The position numbers and the translations under genes were made by a program. A stretch of 64,000 bases of DNA from Paramecium sonneborni. Lineage: Eukaryota > Ciliophora > Oligohymenophorea > Peniculida > Parameciidae. The notes beneath the pieces are model-generated. The model searched no databases. It worked only from the letters and a program-made list of their open reading frames with translations, and was not told the origin of the DNA. Of the stretch, positions 41,094 through 54,816 are shown piece by piece (the stretch's first letter is position 1; each line of letters opens with the position of its first letter). The stretch is from assembly GCA_905182985.1 (NCBI GenBank), contig CAJJDN010000013.1:483441-547440 (forward strand), read 5' to 3'.

Positions 41094-44000
41094 CTCAATT
41101 TTTCTCTTTTATTTTTGCATTGGAGTCGAAATAAAGACTTTCAGCAAAAACTATGTCTTTTTTAATTAATTAACAAGCTTTTTCAACTTTGTCCACCATT
41201 TTTAAATTTCCCATAACTCTAAAGGCATTGATTACTCCTCTAAGCATATTTTCCAATCTTTAAATAGTTCTAACAATAGATCCTTCTTCTATATCAGTTT
41301 ATAAACAAACATCTACAAATGATTAGCCTTAAGCCCATAAATAAATTCTAAAAATAAAAAATTGATGTTTACACTTATGTTAAATTAAAATTAAGTACAT
41401 TTCTGATTTATTCATAAGAATCTTTTGTGTCTACTGCATCCATCTTCACTTAATGGTTAAATATAAAATTTACTTTCTTCTTCAATTGTCTTTTTAATCA
41501 AAATGTAAGTAGCAATAATGGCTCCACTTAATTCAAGTGAAATCTCATCAAATTTTTTATGAAGCATAACTTCAATATTACTTTCATCAAATTCTTCTTC
41601 AAACTTTCTTCTGTCTTGGCAAACAAAAGCTGACATCAATGCAGCAATTTCACTTGGTTTAAGAGTTTCCATTATATTATCTACAAGTACTTCACAAATA
41701 TAAATGGAACTCTAATCCATTAATTCTCTTGCGATTCTAGCTTTTATAAGAGGTAATCCTGCTTAATCTACATAACCTAATAATTTTAATGCATTTAATT
41801 TATTATTGAAATCACTCTAACTTTATGTATCATTTCCTTATATCTTCTTTTTAATATCAAGCATATCATTCTTTAATTTTTCTTTCAATTACAATTATTA
41901 TAGATGTTTTTCTTTTAAATCACAAAATTAGCATTATTAATTTATCAATTCATTTAACTATTGCTCCCTGAATTTGAACTATTCCATATTGTCTTCATCA
42001 TTCTATTATTTTATTGATTTAAATTTATATTTAAATTTAGTTAGAACAGCCTATCGTTTTTTATTATTATTTTATTATTAAGGAGAATATATGTATTGTA
42101 ACATTTACTTCATATCTTAGAATTATTACTATTTCTCTAACAATTAAGTAGCATAATCTTCATAATAAACTTCAATATTTTAAAAGTTTGTTTTATTAGA
42201 TGCTTTTACTTAGTCATCTAAAAAGTCTATAATACTTTCCTCTGTTACATTATTTATAATGTAATAAAATTCTCGGTTAGATTTAAGTTAATTGTTTCTT
42301 TGTTTTTCTCTCTTTTTTTCCAAGAATGATGTTTAATATTATAAGAAAATTTTTTTATATCTTCTTTGCTGTTTTTCATCTTCATTTCCAGAATGGATTG
42401 TTAAAACACTAAAATTTAATTAAGCTATTATTAATTAATAGAATACTTATTTCTGAAGGTCTAAGAATATAGTTTTAATCATATATATCGTCATTTAAGA
42501 AATCTTAAGAGAGTGCAACTCCTAAACTAATTTCACCAAAATGATCAGAGAATAAAACAAATCTGGGAAAAGTGATATTGGTCTTACTTTGAGTAATTGC
42601 TGATTAAATAAATGCAATCTAAGAAAATCGATAATTTTTTTAGATTTCAACATATTCTTCAATTAAAGACTTTGATACTCCTGATCTTAATCCTTTTTAA
42701 TAAGGACATTGTACTAAGGAAGTATTGATATATTCTTTTTTGAGTCTTTCTAAACTTAGCATTTGTTTTGGTAATTATACAAATCTATAATTTTCATGAA
42801 ATGATCTCTTCATCATTTCAGTAGCATCAATATCTTTACTAGTTAATAAATTTAAGATTATGCTATAAGTGATTTTAAATTTACTATCTAATTATAATCC
42901 TTTAGAATCAACCATTTGTTTCATTCTAAGTTCATCAGGTAAACTTTATGCATCTTTAATGTAAATTATAACATTTCCTTTTTCATCAATTCCTCTTCTT
43001 CCAGCTCTTCCACTCATTTAAGTATATTCACTAGAATGTAACATTCTCTTAGTATTAGATCCATCAAACTTTTCAACTGTATGAAATATGACAGTTTTAG
43101 TAGGCATATTGATTCCCATGGCAAAAGTTTCAGTTGCAAATAAAACTTTTATCAATCCTTCTGAAAATAGAATTTCAACTATTTCTTTAGCTATTGGTAA
43201 TAAATGTCCATGATGTATTGCAATACCAAATCTTAATAGTTCTCTTAATCTTATTAATTATGGAGATTATCTATCTTAAGATTTTAATTTAAGTAAAGCT
43301 TAATCAAAAAATCCTATAATTCGAGCTTCTGTTTTATGATCAATTAATTTTAAACTATTTTATTTAGTTATTGAATCAGCTAATTCATTTATCTTTTTTC
43401 TAGAAAACACAAAAATAACACAAGGTAATAAATCTTTTTTTTCACATAATCGAATTAATTAAGTCATGGCTCTCTTTTCATCTTTTTATTTCATATTTGC
43501 AGCTGATATGTTTTATATAAATTTAGATTTGATCTATTTTTGAGTCAATTTTTGTCTCATAGATTTATTTGTATTTTTATAAAGTTCATCTTCTTTTTTT
43601 TCATCCATATTTTTTTTAATTCTTTCTTTTAATCCTTTTTTTTCATCTTCAATTTCTTTGATTTTTTTCTATTAATACTATTTTTAAATTATTTACTTTT
43701 AAACTGTTATATTCTTATGCTAAAAAATCACCATCTCTTTCTTTTATAGTATGAAATTTATCAAACAGGAATATATGATGTTCTAAAGGAACAGGTCTTG
43801 TAAATGTTTTCATAACATATACTTTTTATTTTCTTGTTCTTCCTACCCAATTAGCAAAGTCCATATAATTAGGAACAGTCGCAGATAACATAATAATACC
43901 AATATGTTAAGGTAACATAATTATAGTTTCTTCCCATACCATACCTCTTTCCTAATCATTAACATAATGAACTTCATCAAAAATAACCCATTCAATGTCT

Positions 44001-45700
44001 CGAATTAATTCTGCTCCTCTATATAACATATTTCTTAATATTTCTGTTGTTAAAATCAAACAAGGTGCCTAAATTAATTCAATATAATACTCCTGGATTA
44101 ATAGAAACATCTCCTGTTACTACACCTGTATTACCGAATTTCTGATCAAATTCTCTAAATTTCTGATTACTTAAAGCCTTAATAGGTGAGGTATATAAAG
44201 CTCTTCTATTATGTTTAAATGCTAATGCTATTGCATATTCTGCAATAACAGTCTTACCTGCAGAAGTGTGAGCACATACAAATACTGATTCTTTTTTCTC
44301 AAGATGTAATATTGATCTCTTTTAAAAATCATCTAATTCAAAATGAAACTATTTAGCCATTTTAGCTTTTGGCAATTAATCATAAAAATTTGACATATCT
44401 GTTTCATCTTCAACAGCAAATTTAAAATCTCTATCTTAAATTAGTTTATTAGAATTATTAATTATGTCTTAAACTTTAATTATTCTAAATTTAGATTTCA
44501 CTTATAAAGCATCTTAAATTTATTTTCTTATTTCAGGATCTTATTCTTAGATTTCTGGTTATGCCTTCTCAGCATAATACATTTAATCAATAAATGTAGG
44601 TTCATTGTCAATCTAATTAAAATCTACAATTTATTATGCTTTTACAATAGTATTCCATTCCTCTTTAATTTCATCATCATCTGCATCATTAGCAATATTG
44701 TTGATTTTAGCAGTCTCTCTAGCCTGTCTTTATAATTCAGTTAGAGTAGAAAGCATTTAAATATCAGATTCAGAAACTATTGCATTTTCTTAGAATTCTA
44801 AATCTTCTAAAGTTTCTATTTATTTAGGTTTTTATTATTAAAGTGGTTATTCTTCTTCTTTTTATTCATCAATAAAAAGTGACCAAATAGTATTAAATTT
44901 AGGATCAGTTTAATTAGGGAAGACATGTAAAATTGATTAAATTTGATCCTTAACAAATTTATCATCAAGATATTCAATCCTTTATTAATATTCAGCAATC
45001 CTTTCTTATTTTCTAATATCTCTTTCTTTTCTTATTTGTTCACTTTAATCAAATATGGTATCTGCTTAAACTTTTATTTATTATTCTAATTTATCTAATG
45101 AAAGTAATTTATCACCAAGTTCTACCTTTTCTGGTCCCCTTTTATCTTTAATTAATTGGCCTCTATTAATGACATTTGTTGTGCTAAAAGATTTTAGATC
45201 AGTATGAAGATAAGCAGAACTAACACTCTCAATTTCCCAACTAAACATATCATGATTAGTATAAAGCACAGTTTCTATTCCAGGATTTAATGCTTATTCA
45301 TCTTACATAAATGGCAAAATATTAGTGAATTCATAATCCTTTTATTATAAATTAGATTAAAGATATATTTGACGTATGTCTTCAAGTTAATCTTCTTAAT
45401 AAAATTCATCAATCTCATCTATTAATTCATCTCTAAATTCTTGAAATTTAACCATTTTCTATGATTAAATTTTATAAGATGATGGAATTCTAAATATTCA
45501 TTTTAAATATACATTCCATCTGACATTTTAGTTGCTATCTCTACTCTAGGATATTGTTCACCAATTGATAATGGATCAATAGCTACATCAGGTATTCCTT
45601 TAGAATATGAAATTATCTCAGCATTATTATTTGTGCCTTGGTCTTGTGCTTTATTTAAATAATCAAAAAGGCTCTCCCATATATCTTAATCTTCAGCCAT
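41094..45700 (-). CDS. SKI2: SKI2 superfamily 2 RNA helicase
   Basis: ATG at 45700, TGA at 41094; six introns (23, 22, 28, 38, 25, 25 nt) leave 1,482 codons exactly (1,481 aa). N-terminal 400 residues are acidic with an Arg-finger-like patch before the helicase core. Core motifs: [20 protein letters not shown] (Q-region), [18 protein letters not shown] (Walker A), [15 protein letters not shown] (DEVH box), [20 protein letters not shown] (motif III), [15 protein letters not shown], and [17 protein letters not shown] (motif VI). The C-terminal DSHCT domain includes [17 protein letters not shown] and WAQGQSFVDVCLQTDIEEGS. The CVIFVFSRK segment and GRAGRRG fit SKI2/MTR4; the N-terminal part favours SKI2, the cytoplasmic helicase feeding mRNA into the exosome. 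The 38-nt intron is near 42420-42457. Confidence 0.9.
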
Positions 45701-46931
45701 TAATTTATAATTATATTAATTATCATTTTATAAATGCAATCAATTTTTAAAGTTTTTCCAATAGTGGATACAGCTTTTATTCTTATTTCTTTCATCTTTA
45801 AAACCTATCTAATAGAAGAAAATCAAACAAATTTCAAATGAACTTTATATCATTAAAAAAATTGACAATCCTTAACCTATGAATAAAATTTTAAATTAAT
45901 AAAAATCAAAATGAGCTAAATAAATAATCACTAATAAGTATATTTGAAAGTTAAATAACCTTTGTTTTTGTGAAAACAAATTTAAATAATTAAAATAGTT
46001 TTTAAAGAAAGAAAGAATTTAAGCCTAATCCTATCCTTTTATTAAATAAATAATTTATTATTAAGTCTTTTATTAATATCCTTACTACATCAATTTTAAG
46101 AAAAAATAAAAAACATAATTAGTCATATTATTTATTAAATTAGATTTAATGATCCCATTAAAATACTGGTAACCAGCTCTAAATTGAAAAATAACAATTT
46201 ATATACTTTTTCATATTCTTTAGCTTCATTATTTAAGGAATAATATATACGAGTTATAAAAAACCTAATGCTTTCTAATTAAATTAATTCAAAAACCTTA
46301 AGTATATAAACAAAATTTACAGAAATTCAAACCTATATAAAAATTTAATATTCTGGAATTGAGGAAATATTTTTTTGGAGTAATTTCCAAATTATTTATG
46401 AATTTTTTGCAAATTATTTTTGAATTTAAGAAAATATAAATTAGATTTAAGTAAATAACAAAAAACAAAAGTTTTAGTTACTATTAATCGGAAAAAATGC
46501 ATATTTTTTTCTCTATTAAAAGACAAAATTACTAAAAAAAAATGGCTAATTTAACAAAGACTAAGTTTTAGTTTTAGTGGACTAAAAAAATTATTTTTTT
46601 CTATTTCTATAATTTCTCTAAGGATTTTGAAATAAATATTCAAATTTAAAGTATAATATACATACTAAAATTTTCTTAAACTAAGATGGGTATAAGTTTA
46701 GATCTAAAATTCCTGAATTTAATGCTTGTAAATATACTAAGACAAAATCTATTAAGAAATTTGATCAAGCATTATAAGGAGAGCGATTTATTTATTTATC
46801 TTTTTAAATAATTATTTATATGATTTTTTAGTTATAATATATTTAAGAAATAATATTATTTATGATGTAAAAATTATTTGAATTAAAGTAAAAATTATGT
46901 AGGAGATGATTCTATAATTAATTTATTTTTA
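45701..46931. other. long A+T-rich intergenic region
   Basis: About 1.2 kb, unusually long for this region, between the starts of the divergent SKI2 and TauE-like genes. It is rich in homopolymer runs. I found no long ciliate-code frame on either strand. It could contain an upstream exon with a signal peptide for the TauE-like gene. Confidence 0.45.
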
Positions 46932-48489
46932 ATGAATCTACCGCTTTCTTGTTCGGATCCTTAATTCAATTTGTTTAATGGAGGTTTAGGATGCTCTCTA
47001 AATGAATGTGGTTAATACAACAAATGTTTAACAGTGCTTAATGAAAAATTTATCGAAACAACAGGATGTTGCCGTATCAAAATTCTAGAGCCAAATTTTA
47101 TGACAATTTTTATTTATATATTGATTGTTCCAGTAATAGGAATAGCAAGTTTAGGGGCTTTGGGAGGTAATGATAATATAGAGCTGATTTTAGGAGGAAT
47201 TGTAAAACGTCCGTTCCTTTAAGCTATTTTGAATTTTGATGCAAGTTTAGCAGGAGATATTACTGCTTGCCTAATGATTAGTGCTTAAATAGTGAATATG
47301 GTGTTTATTTTTCTCTAGAAGTAATTTTGCAGATTAAGAAAAATAGTCATCCTGACGTACCAGAACGACCAGTTATTAATTATGACATAGCAATTATTTA
47401 TACTTTAGCTATTCCAATTGGTTTGTGTTTAGGTAGTGATCTATCAAACTTTCTACCATTGTTACCATTACTTTCATTTTAAATTCTATTTTATTTAGCA
47501 ATCTCTCCTATTTTAATATATTATGGACGAAGATAGAATGAATTAGAAGATATAAAGAATGAGAACAGTAATATGATAAAAGAATCAGCCCTTCTTACTA
47601 TTTCTTAACAGCAGCTCTAAAATCAAAATGAATATACTGATAGTTAAGCCAAACTATATAAATAACTTTATGCTGAACAATGTTAAAGATTTCCCTTAGT
47701 ACCTATTTTGATAACTTTAGGTAACTTTTCAATAAATGAGGTAATAATAAATTTTGTTTATTAGCTTTTATTATTGTTAAAATCTTCACCCTATCAATAT
47801 TCTCCATATTTCTTTCCTGATGGAGTTCTAGATGATAATTATAAAGATAAAGGTCCTTGTGAACCTTGGAATTTTTATATGGTTCTTTTGTTGACCGTCG
47901 TTAACTTTTTGATAACAGGTTCAGTTTATTTTTTTATGAGAAAAAGAGAATTGTTAAAAAATACAGTTAATTTTTATCCTCGTGAACGTTATTTCACACC
48001 TATAAGGAGATTTTTCTTGGTGTACGTAGCAGGATTTTTAACTGGATTCGTTGCTGGTTTTGTAGGAATGGCAGCTGGATTAACAATGGTAGTAACTATG
48101 GTTTAATTTAAATTGATTGCAGCAGTGGCTGGTGCAACAGCTAATTATTGTTATTTTTTAATTTGTATTTAAGTATTTACAAATTTTCTTGTTGGTGAAT
48201 CTTAGAGTAAAAGTTTGGTTGTAGGTGAACAATTCTTTTTTTATGCTTTAGGAGTATTGAAATAATTAAAATTTAATAGGTTCTGGCAGTTTTGACGTTC
48301 ACAAATTTTGGATATAAATTATTGTAGAAATCTAATATAGGCCATATTATATTTTATATAGACTTTGGAATAGTTGTTTTAAATATTATTGGAAATATTG
48401 CATGGGGAATTGAAAATGCTTATTGGGATGGTTTTCGATCGTTGGAGTAACAGCTTTCAACATGCGGAAATTTCGTCTAAGACAATTGA
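46932..48489 (+). CDS. TauE/SafE-like multi-pass membrane protein
   Basis: ATG at 46932, TGA at 48487-48489. A Cys-rich lumenal head (LGCSLNECGQYNKCL, TTGCCRIK) precedes multiple transmembrane helices. Family-type pairs are seen: IASLGALGG ... GGIVKRPFLQAILNFDASLA, and in the second half YVAGFLTGFVAGFVGMAAG, plus the loop HPDVPERPVINYDIAIIY between half-repeats. TauE/SafE proteins export sulfite or organosulfonates in bacteria; the eukaryotic role is unknown. One 26-nt intron (48254-48279) is clear. The frame also changes by two between 47281 and 47335: either a 32-nt intron (GTGTTTATT...TTGCAG) or a one-base deletion. Two more 3n segments (27 nt near 47167, 24 nt near 47740) may be introns. 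The head has no signal peptide, so a 5' exon may be missing. Confidence 0.75.
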
Positions 48490-48715
48490 AAGATTATTTA
48501 TTTATTTTATTTCAAAAATAATAAGTTTCATTTTGTACAACAAAAAATCAACTTGATACATTTTATTAGATTTAAGTTTGATTAAAAAAATACTATATTT
48601 ATTTAGAAGGTTGGAATAATGTAATTAATGATTAAGGTGCCAATCATTTAATTTAGTAAGTTCTAGAATCATTCTATAATTATTTTTTAAATTTAATTAA
48701 TATCAACTTGTTAAA

Positions 48716-49471
48716 ATGACTCCATAGAAATCTTTAAAAATATAATAATTATTTCATATGATGATGATAGATACATATTATTCTAAGGATAGGTGTCTTT
48801 AGGTGTTAGCTTAAATTTATCATTTCTATATTAATTATTCCCAAAATTAGTTTTATATTTTAGGATTATTAAAAGATGATATTATAGATTAGGTTAATAA
48901 AAAGAAAGATTTATAATTTGTTTAAAATTTTATAATGTATTAATAGTATTTAATCCAGAGAATTTGTAAGAAGTTTACAATTAAATTGTATTTGTAAATC
49001 AATAATATAAATTTAAGAGATGATATAAAACAATTATTAATAATATTTTTAAAATAAATTGAAAAATCAAATAAAATAAATCATTCTTCTTATTTAATCT
49101 CAACTAGATTAACAGTCTCATCTAATTATAAGAAGGTTTAAGATTTGACTATTCTTCCTGAATTAAATCCTTAATTAGCTAATAAAGCTGATAGAATTCT
49201 ATCAGGTGGAGGAGCAGGATCAACTGGCCATTATTTTGGATTTGGTGTTGTAGTGAATGCTCCATCTCCAATTCCCAAATACCAATCAAATGCTTCACCC
49301 TAAAATAAATATTAAATTATTGATTACATCAAACATTTTGCCATAACCATCTTCTGCAAAGAAGACACTCAAATAATGAGGAACAAAATGATAAATATCT
49401 TCAAATAAAAAGGAGTTCTCACTCTAATCAATAAATCTAATATAAGCATATGCTTATTTCAATTTAAATGA
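48716..49471 (+). CDS. doubtful helical ORF overlapping the opposite-strand giant gene
   Basis: ATG at 48716 is open to TGA 49469-49471 (251 aa, no intron needed). The first 120 residues look protein-like (YSKDRCLQVLAQIYHFYINY, LLKDDIIDQVNKKKDLQFVQ), but from 49081 the frame lies opposite the well-supported C-terminus of the minus-strand giant gene, whose coding there is stronger. Either a real convergent gene ends earlier through an intron I did not resolve, or the whole frame is accidental. Confidence 0.3.
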
Positions 49472-52400
49472 GTAAGCAAAATAGAAATAAGTCCATTTAC
49501 CCCATTATTTATTCATATCAAATTCATGTATTACTATAAATATATAAATAATTAATTACTTGATCCATCATCATCATCAACAACTTCAAGATCTCCATAA
49601 TCATAAGTACTATAAATCCATTTACCTTTATCAGCAAATATTGTAAGTGTTCTATCTCCAGCATTCTCATTGTCTTTTTAAATGTCTGGTGTATTTTATG
49701 TTACTCTAACAAGAGTAGTCCATTCTGTAATATTTCTTAATTTATTTCCTTTAGCAAATCCATAAACACTATATTCAAATACTCCACTATATTTTTCTTC
49801 ATATGATTTGAATACTCTCTCAGTAATCTTTGCTTTCTCAACTTAAACAGGCTCATTATCTTATTTCTCTTTATAAGGTGGATAAGCTCTAAATTTTGGA
49901 ATCAAATTGTTGATCAAATCTTCACTTGTTTCTATATAACTACCCTTTCCTAAAAATACTCTTGGATCAAACAATTTTCCTTAGAATGCAGAATGCCCAA
50001 ATTCTTTTTTACCTACAACCAATCTAGCATAATTTCTTAATAACCAATGTTTAGCATTATCTATCTCTATTCTCTTTACTACATTAACATTTGATAAGAA
50101 CACATATCCAATTGCTTTAGGATTAGTAGGAATTCTTTTATAACAAAAATAAATGAAATTCCAATATCCTTCCAATTCTTTATCAAATTTACTGCCTGTA
50201 CTTATATCATTTTTATTAAGAACAGCATCATATGTACTAAACTTATATTCTCCTCTTCCTACAAATGCTGAAACAGTTCTATCTCCATTTTATTCAGCAT
50301 CTTCATATTATGCATTAGTAGTAAATCTGAAAATTGAATGTGAATCAGCTTTTTCTAATAAGAAAAATGGATAATTCATGAGCCATCTTGTCCATATTCC
50401 TATACCATATTCAAATATAGCTTCAATATCTGAACCAGGGTAATTACTCTCTGTAATTTCTACATCTATAGCTGCATTATCATTTTAAGCTACAATTAGT
50501 GCATCATCATCTTTTTATATAAAAAATTCAAATTAATTATTCAATTTATAAGGAATCCAAGCTGGTAAACTCTCTTCTGTTTCAACCTTATTTACAAAAT
50601 ACCAACATTAAGTAGTACCATAACAAGCATGAACATGCCTTGATTTTCCTATAAATTTCTTATTGATTCCATCTTTTCCTAAATAAACAGCTAAATATTT
50701 AGGTGAAAAATGCATTGTCTTTTTTATCACACCACCTTTACTTATATCAGGAAATCCTAAAAACCAACCTGTTTGTTAATCAAATCTTGAATATCCAACC
50801 CAAATATACATCCAAATTCCTCTATATTCTCCAAGTTCAACTTCTGTTTGTCTATTTACTTCATAATCTTTATCTATAAATCCAATATCATATGTGCCAA
50901 ATATCATATTTCCTCCTTATTAAATTGCTGTTATTGTTCTATCTCCTAAAATTGAAGCATCGCTTAAATGATCAACTTCATTATTTGTTAATCTAATTAT
51001 TGTCTAGGCATCACTATTAGACAAATCACCACAATATTTGAACCATCCATAAACTGAATATTATTCAGTTTCAATTGCCTCATGTTCATAAATAAAAGTT
51101 TCATATGTTTCAGTATCTTTATTTTCTGCTCCTTAAATTTCATGATCTTTAGTTCCTAATTCATCATCAACAGGAACTTTATAAAGCTCCATCCAAGTTT
51201 AGAATTCCTCAATCTCATTAATAAATGAACCTCTTCCCATGCGAACTACAGCAGATACCATTCTACCATTAAAACCAAATTAATTGTTTTTCCAATTTCC
51301 TACATAAAAACGAGCATAATTATTTGCAGGATCTGCATCAAATGGATCGAATTTTGTTCTTTGTATTTATAACTATTTTAGAAAATTAACATAGCCAACA
51401 GCAATTTATTATAATTTTGAATAACTGAAATAAATGTAGTTCCAATATCCATCCAAATTTTTAGCATATTAAACAGGTCTCATTGATCCAGCCCAGAATT
51501 CATAATCACCTCTTCCAATATAAACGGCAAATTCAGCCTAATCTGAATCACTAAACCCTAATCTGGCTATCAAAATACGATCTGGTTTCTCATAAATACG
51601 AGAAGGATTGGTAATAAAGAATTTTGTCCACATTCCAAAGCCATATTCATATATACCGTCAGTAACCCATTCAGATTCTTCATGTAATAAACTATCATAT
51701 TCTGATTCTTCAGTATGAGTTATCCATTTAGAATCATATGTTTTCATTTATACACCTGGCCATAATTTACTCTTTCCAATTTTATATTCTTCAAATTCAG
51801 TTTAAATTCCCCAAGAACCTTTTCCAAATCGTAAATTTGAATAAGCTGTTTTGCCTTGGAATGTATACTTAGAATCTTAACCTAGGTACAATGCCCAATA
51901 TTTAGCAACAATATGCCATCCCTTAAATTGTTTGGTACCAGAACTATCTGGCCATTCAATATAAAATTGTAAATCTTCATTATTATATCCAAAATATACA
52001 TATGTCCATAATTACTAAGATTCTTAATTTATTTTGACACTTTCAACAATATTGCTAAATTTATCTAAATTCTCAACTGTATAAGTTTTGAATAAATACT
52101 CAATGGTATCAGTTTAATATAAGGAAAGCACATTATGTCCATGAGCAACTTCTCCAGAATCAGGCTCATTAGATGTCAATCATATCTAAACCAAGTAGAA
52201 AAAGAATATTCTCTATATCTATCTAAGTCCCAATGTAATTTAGGTTCTGTTATTAATCCCTCATATTCAATTTTTTCATAATATTAATTTTCCAAATAAT
52301 CTAAATCTGTTTCACTTGGAACAGGATATTCAGACTCGATTGCATTCTTCATAATAATCTCATCCTCAATAAAAGAATCCTTATTTAAGACAACTCTGAT

Positions 52401-54544
52401 ATGAGTAATGATTCCATTGAAAGCTTTGTAGCTTGACCACCAACCTGATGAAAATTTGATAGTATTAAGAATAGATTAATAAGTGATTGTAAAAGTGACA
52501 CTCTTGATAGTTTAAGTTCTTGCCAATAGACATAACCATTTGCTTTTCCTTCTTTATATCCAAAGTAAACATAAATCCACTCAGCATCCAAATATTTACC
52601 ATAATCTACTTATTATTCTGTAGTAGTATCACCATCAAATATTTAGAAGTTATAAAATCCTTCTCCAATAAGCGTCAAAAGTCTGCTTGATCCATCTCCA
52701 CTTAAACCTCCTACTACTAATACATCTTTTTTCTCTGAAATTTTAATAGCACCATTATATCTAAAATATGTCCATAATCCATAACTATATTCCGTTGATC
52801 CCTTAATTCTGGTATCAGATCCATGATTAACTTCAACTTCCCATTTAGATGATTCTTAAGTATGTATATTAACATGTTTATCATCAGATTTATAGAGAAG
52901 ATATTGTATTTCTTCAGGAGGATCAACTGGATATTCTAATCTACCAAAATCATCATCATCTTCTTCTTCTTCCTCTACTAAAATTTCTTCTACAATAATT
53001 TCTTCTTCAACAATTTCTTCAACTGTAATTTCCTCTTCAGCCTCTTATTCTTCTTCAAATGTTTTATCATCATCTGGAGTAGGTTCAGTTTCTATTTCTT
53101 CCTCTACTAAGTTTTCTTCTTCTTATTTTGGTTCAGGTTGAGGTTATGGTTCAGGTTATGGTTCATCTTCATCATCTTCGACAACAATAATAATTGGTTA
53201 GTCTTAACATCCAGGATACCCACATCCTGTTTAATAAGCACTAGGTCCATTAGCTGCATCAATTAAAGTATCAATTAAATCTTCTAATGCTTCATCAGTA
53301 CATCCTTCTTCTTCAGAAAAATATTCATATTCTTCTTCATAAAATTCTTCATGAAATGGTTCATCAAGAGGAGGTTCATCTAAACATTCCTGAGTTTTTC
53401 TAGCTTCTTCTGCTAATCTTTCTGCTTCTTCTACTTTTTTTCTTGCCTCTTCTGCAGCCTCTTAAGCAGCTTTTAATCTTCTTTCTGCTTCCTCTGCATC
53501 TACACATGCTTCTTCCTCTATTCTTTACGCCTCTTACAAAGCTTATTCAGCAGCTTCTGCTCTTTATGCAGCTTCTTTAGCTTCTTCTTCTTCTTTTTCT
53601 GCTTCTTATTCTGCCTCTTTTTCAGTAATCTATGCTTTTTCTAATTCTTACTATGCTTAAATTTCTGCTTCTTCAGCTAATTATAATTCTTGTTCAGCTT
53701 CTTATTCTAAAGCTTCAGCTTCTTCAGGTGTAAGTTCTACACTATTTTTCAACTCTTATAATTCCCTAGCTTCTTCCTCCTTTCTTCTTTCCTCCTCTAT
53801 TGCTTATTCTTCTCTTTATTTTGCCTCTTCCTCTGCTTATACTCTTGCTGCTTCCTATTCTTATTCCACTCTTTATTTTTCCTCTTCAGCTTTTTCATCT
53901 GCTTCCAAAAAAGGTGCCCACACATCTTTACATGCTAAAGTTTTTTGATTTACTCTTGTTGATAACTCATACAAATCATCTATCTCTACAGGTATTGAAT
54001 TCAATTATAATTAGATCTCTGTTATTTATTAAATTAATTCTGATATCTTTCCTGCAATCATAGTTGCTAATTATAACTTATCTTCATCACCTAATTTATT
54101 ATTTTCAAATTTATTACTTTTTGCTTTATTCAATACTTCAACATAACCCAAAATATCATTAATATCATTCCACGATGACAATGACTCTATCTCTGATAAC
54201 TTTTTAAAGTGTTTCGATAATTGATGATGTATATGTTTCACCTACACAAAAGTACTTCCAGAAATATGTTATACTGAAGCTAATACTTTATCCACTAGTG
54301 CTTTTACCATTGCTAATACTTACAAATCACCATCAAAACCATCCTTATGTTTCACTATATCGATCCATTATTCTATATCATGTTCAGCTCTCAATTACTC
54401 TTTATATGGTGGATTTTCACATGTCCATCCAGAAGGATCTATTCCTAATATTGTTTCCAATGGAGTTATTTATGTTTTAACCGCAGTCTTAAATTATAAT
54501 GACAAGTTGACCAACAGCAACACCATAAACATTTCTTTGTACAT
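49081..54544 (-). CDS. giant secreted/surface protein: Glu-rich coiled coil plus about six LamG-like modules
   Basis: ATG at 54544, TGA at 49081; introns of 26 and 28 nt in the last 500 bp; about 1,803 aa. A signal peptide (MFMVLLLVNLSL) leads into a helical region (LATMIAGKISELIQQITEIQ), then a long Glu/Ala coiled coil (EEAERRLKAAQEAAEEARKK), a Cys-bearing acidic linker (QTGCGYPGCQDQP), then modules of about 130-150 residues each with an aromatic signature such as YEYGFGMWTKFF, FEYGIGIWTRWL, YSVYGWFKYCGD or YSYGLWTYFRYNG at the front and WNYIYFSYSKLQQIAVGYV or WMYIWVGYSRF later. I infer a concanavalin A/LamG-like fold from the strand pattern. Two apparent one-base deletions (near 52510 and 52178) break the frame in the first two modules; the length without introns is one base over a multiple of three, consistent with two missing bases. 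Likely extracellular or in a secretory organelle. Confidence 0.75.
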
Positions 54545-54816
54545 TTTAATATTAATAATCCGTTTTTATTGGAACTATAGAGATCTCTTTAATTAATTTT
54601 ATTTAATTTTCCATCATTCTTATTATCATCCATCTAATGATTTTCTGCAATTTTTTTCAATCATTTTATAATTAATATTTACTTCCTATTACTTATATCT
54701 CTCAACTCATTCAAAAGAATTCATTTTTTGTATACATAATTTATATTTGAAACCTTTACATAATTTACATTAAATTATTATGATCTTGGAAAATATATTT
54801 TTATTATTAAAATTAA

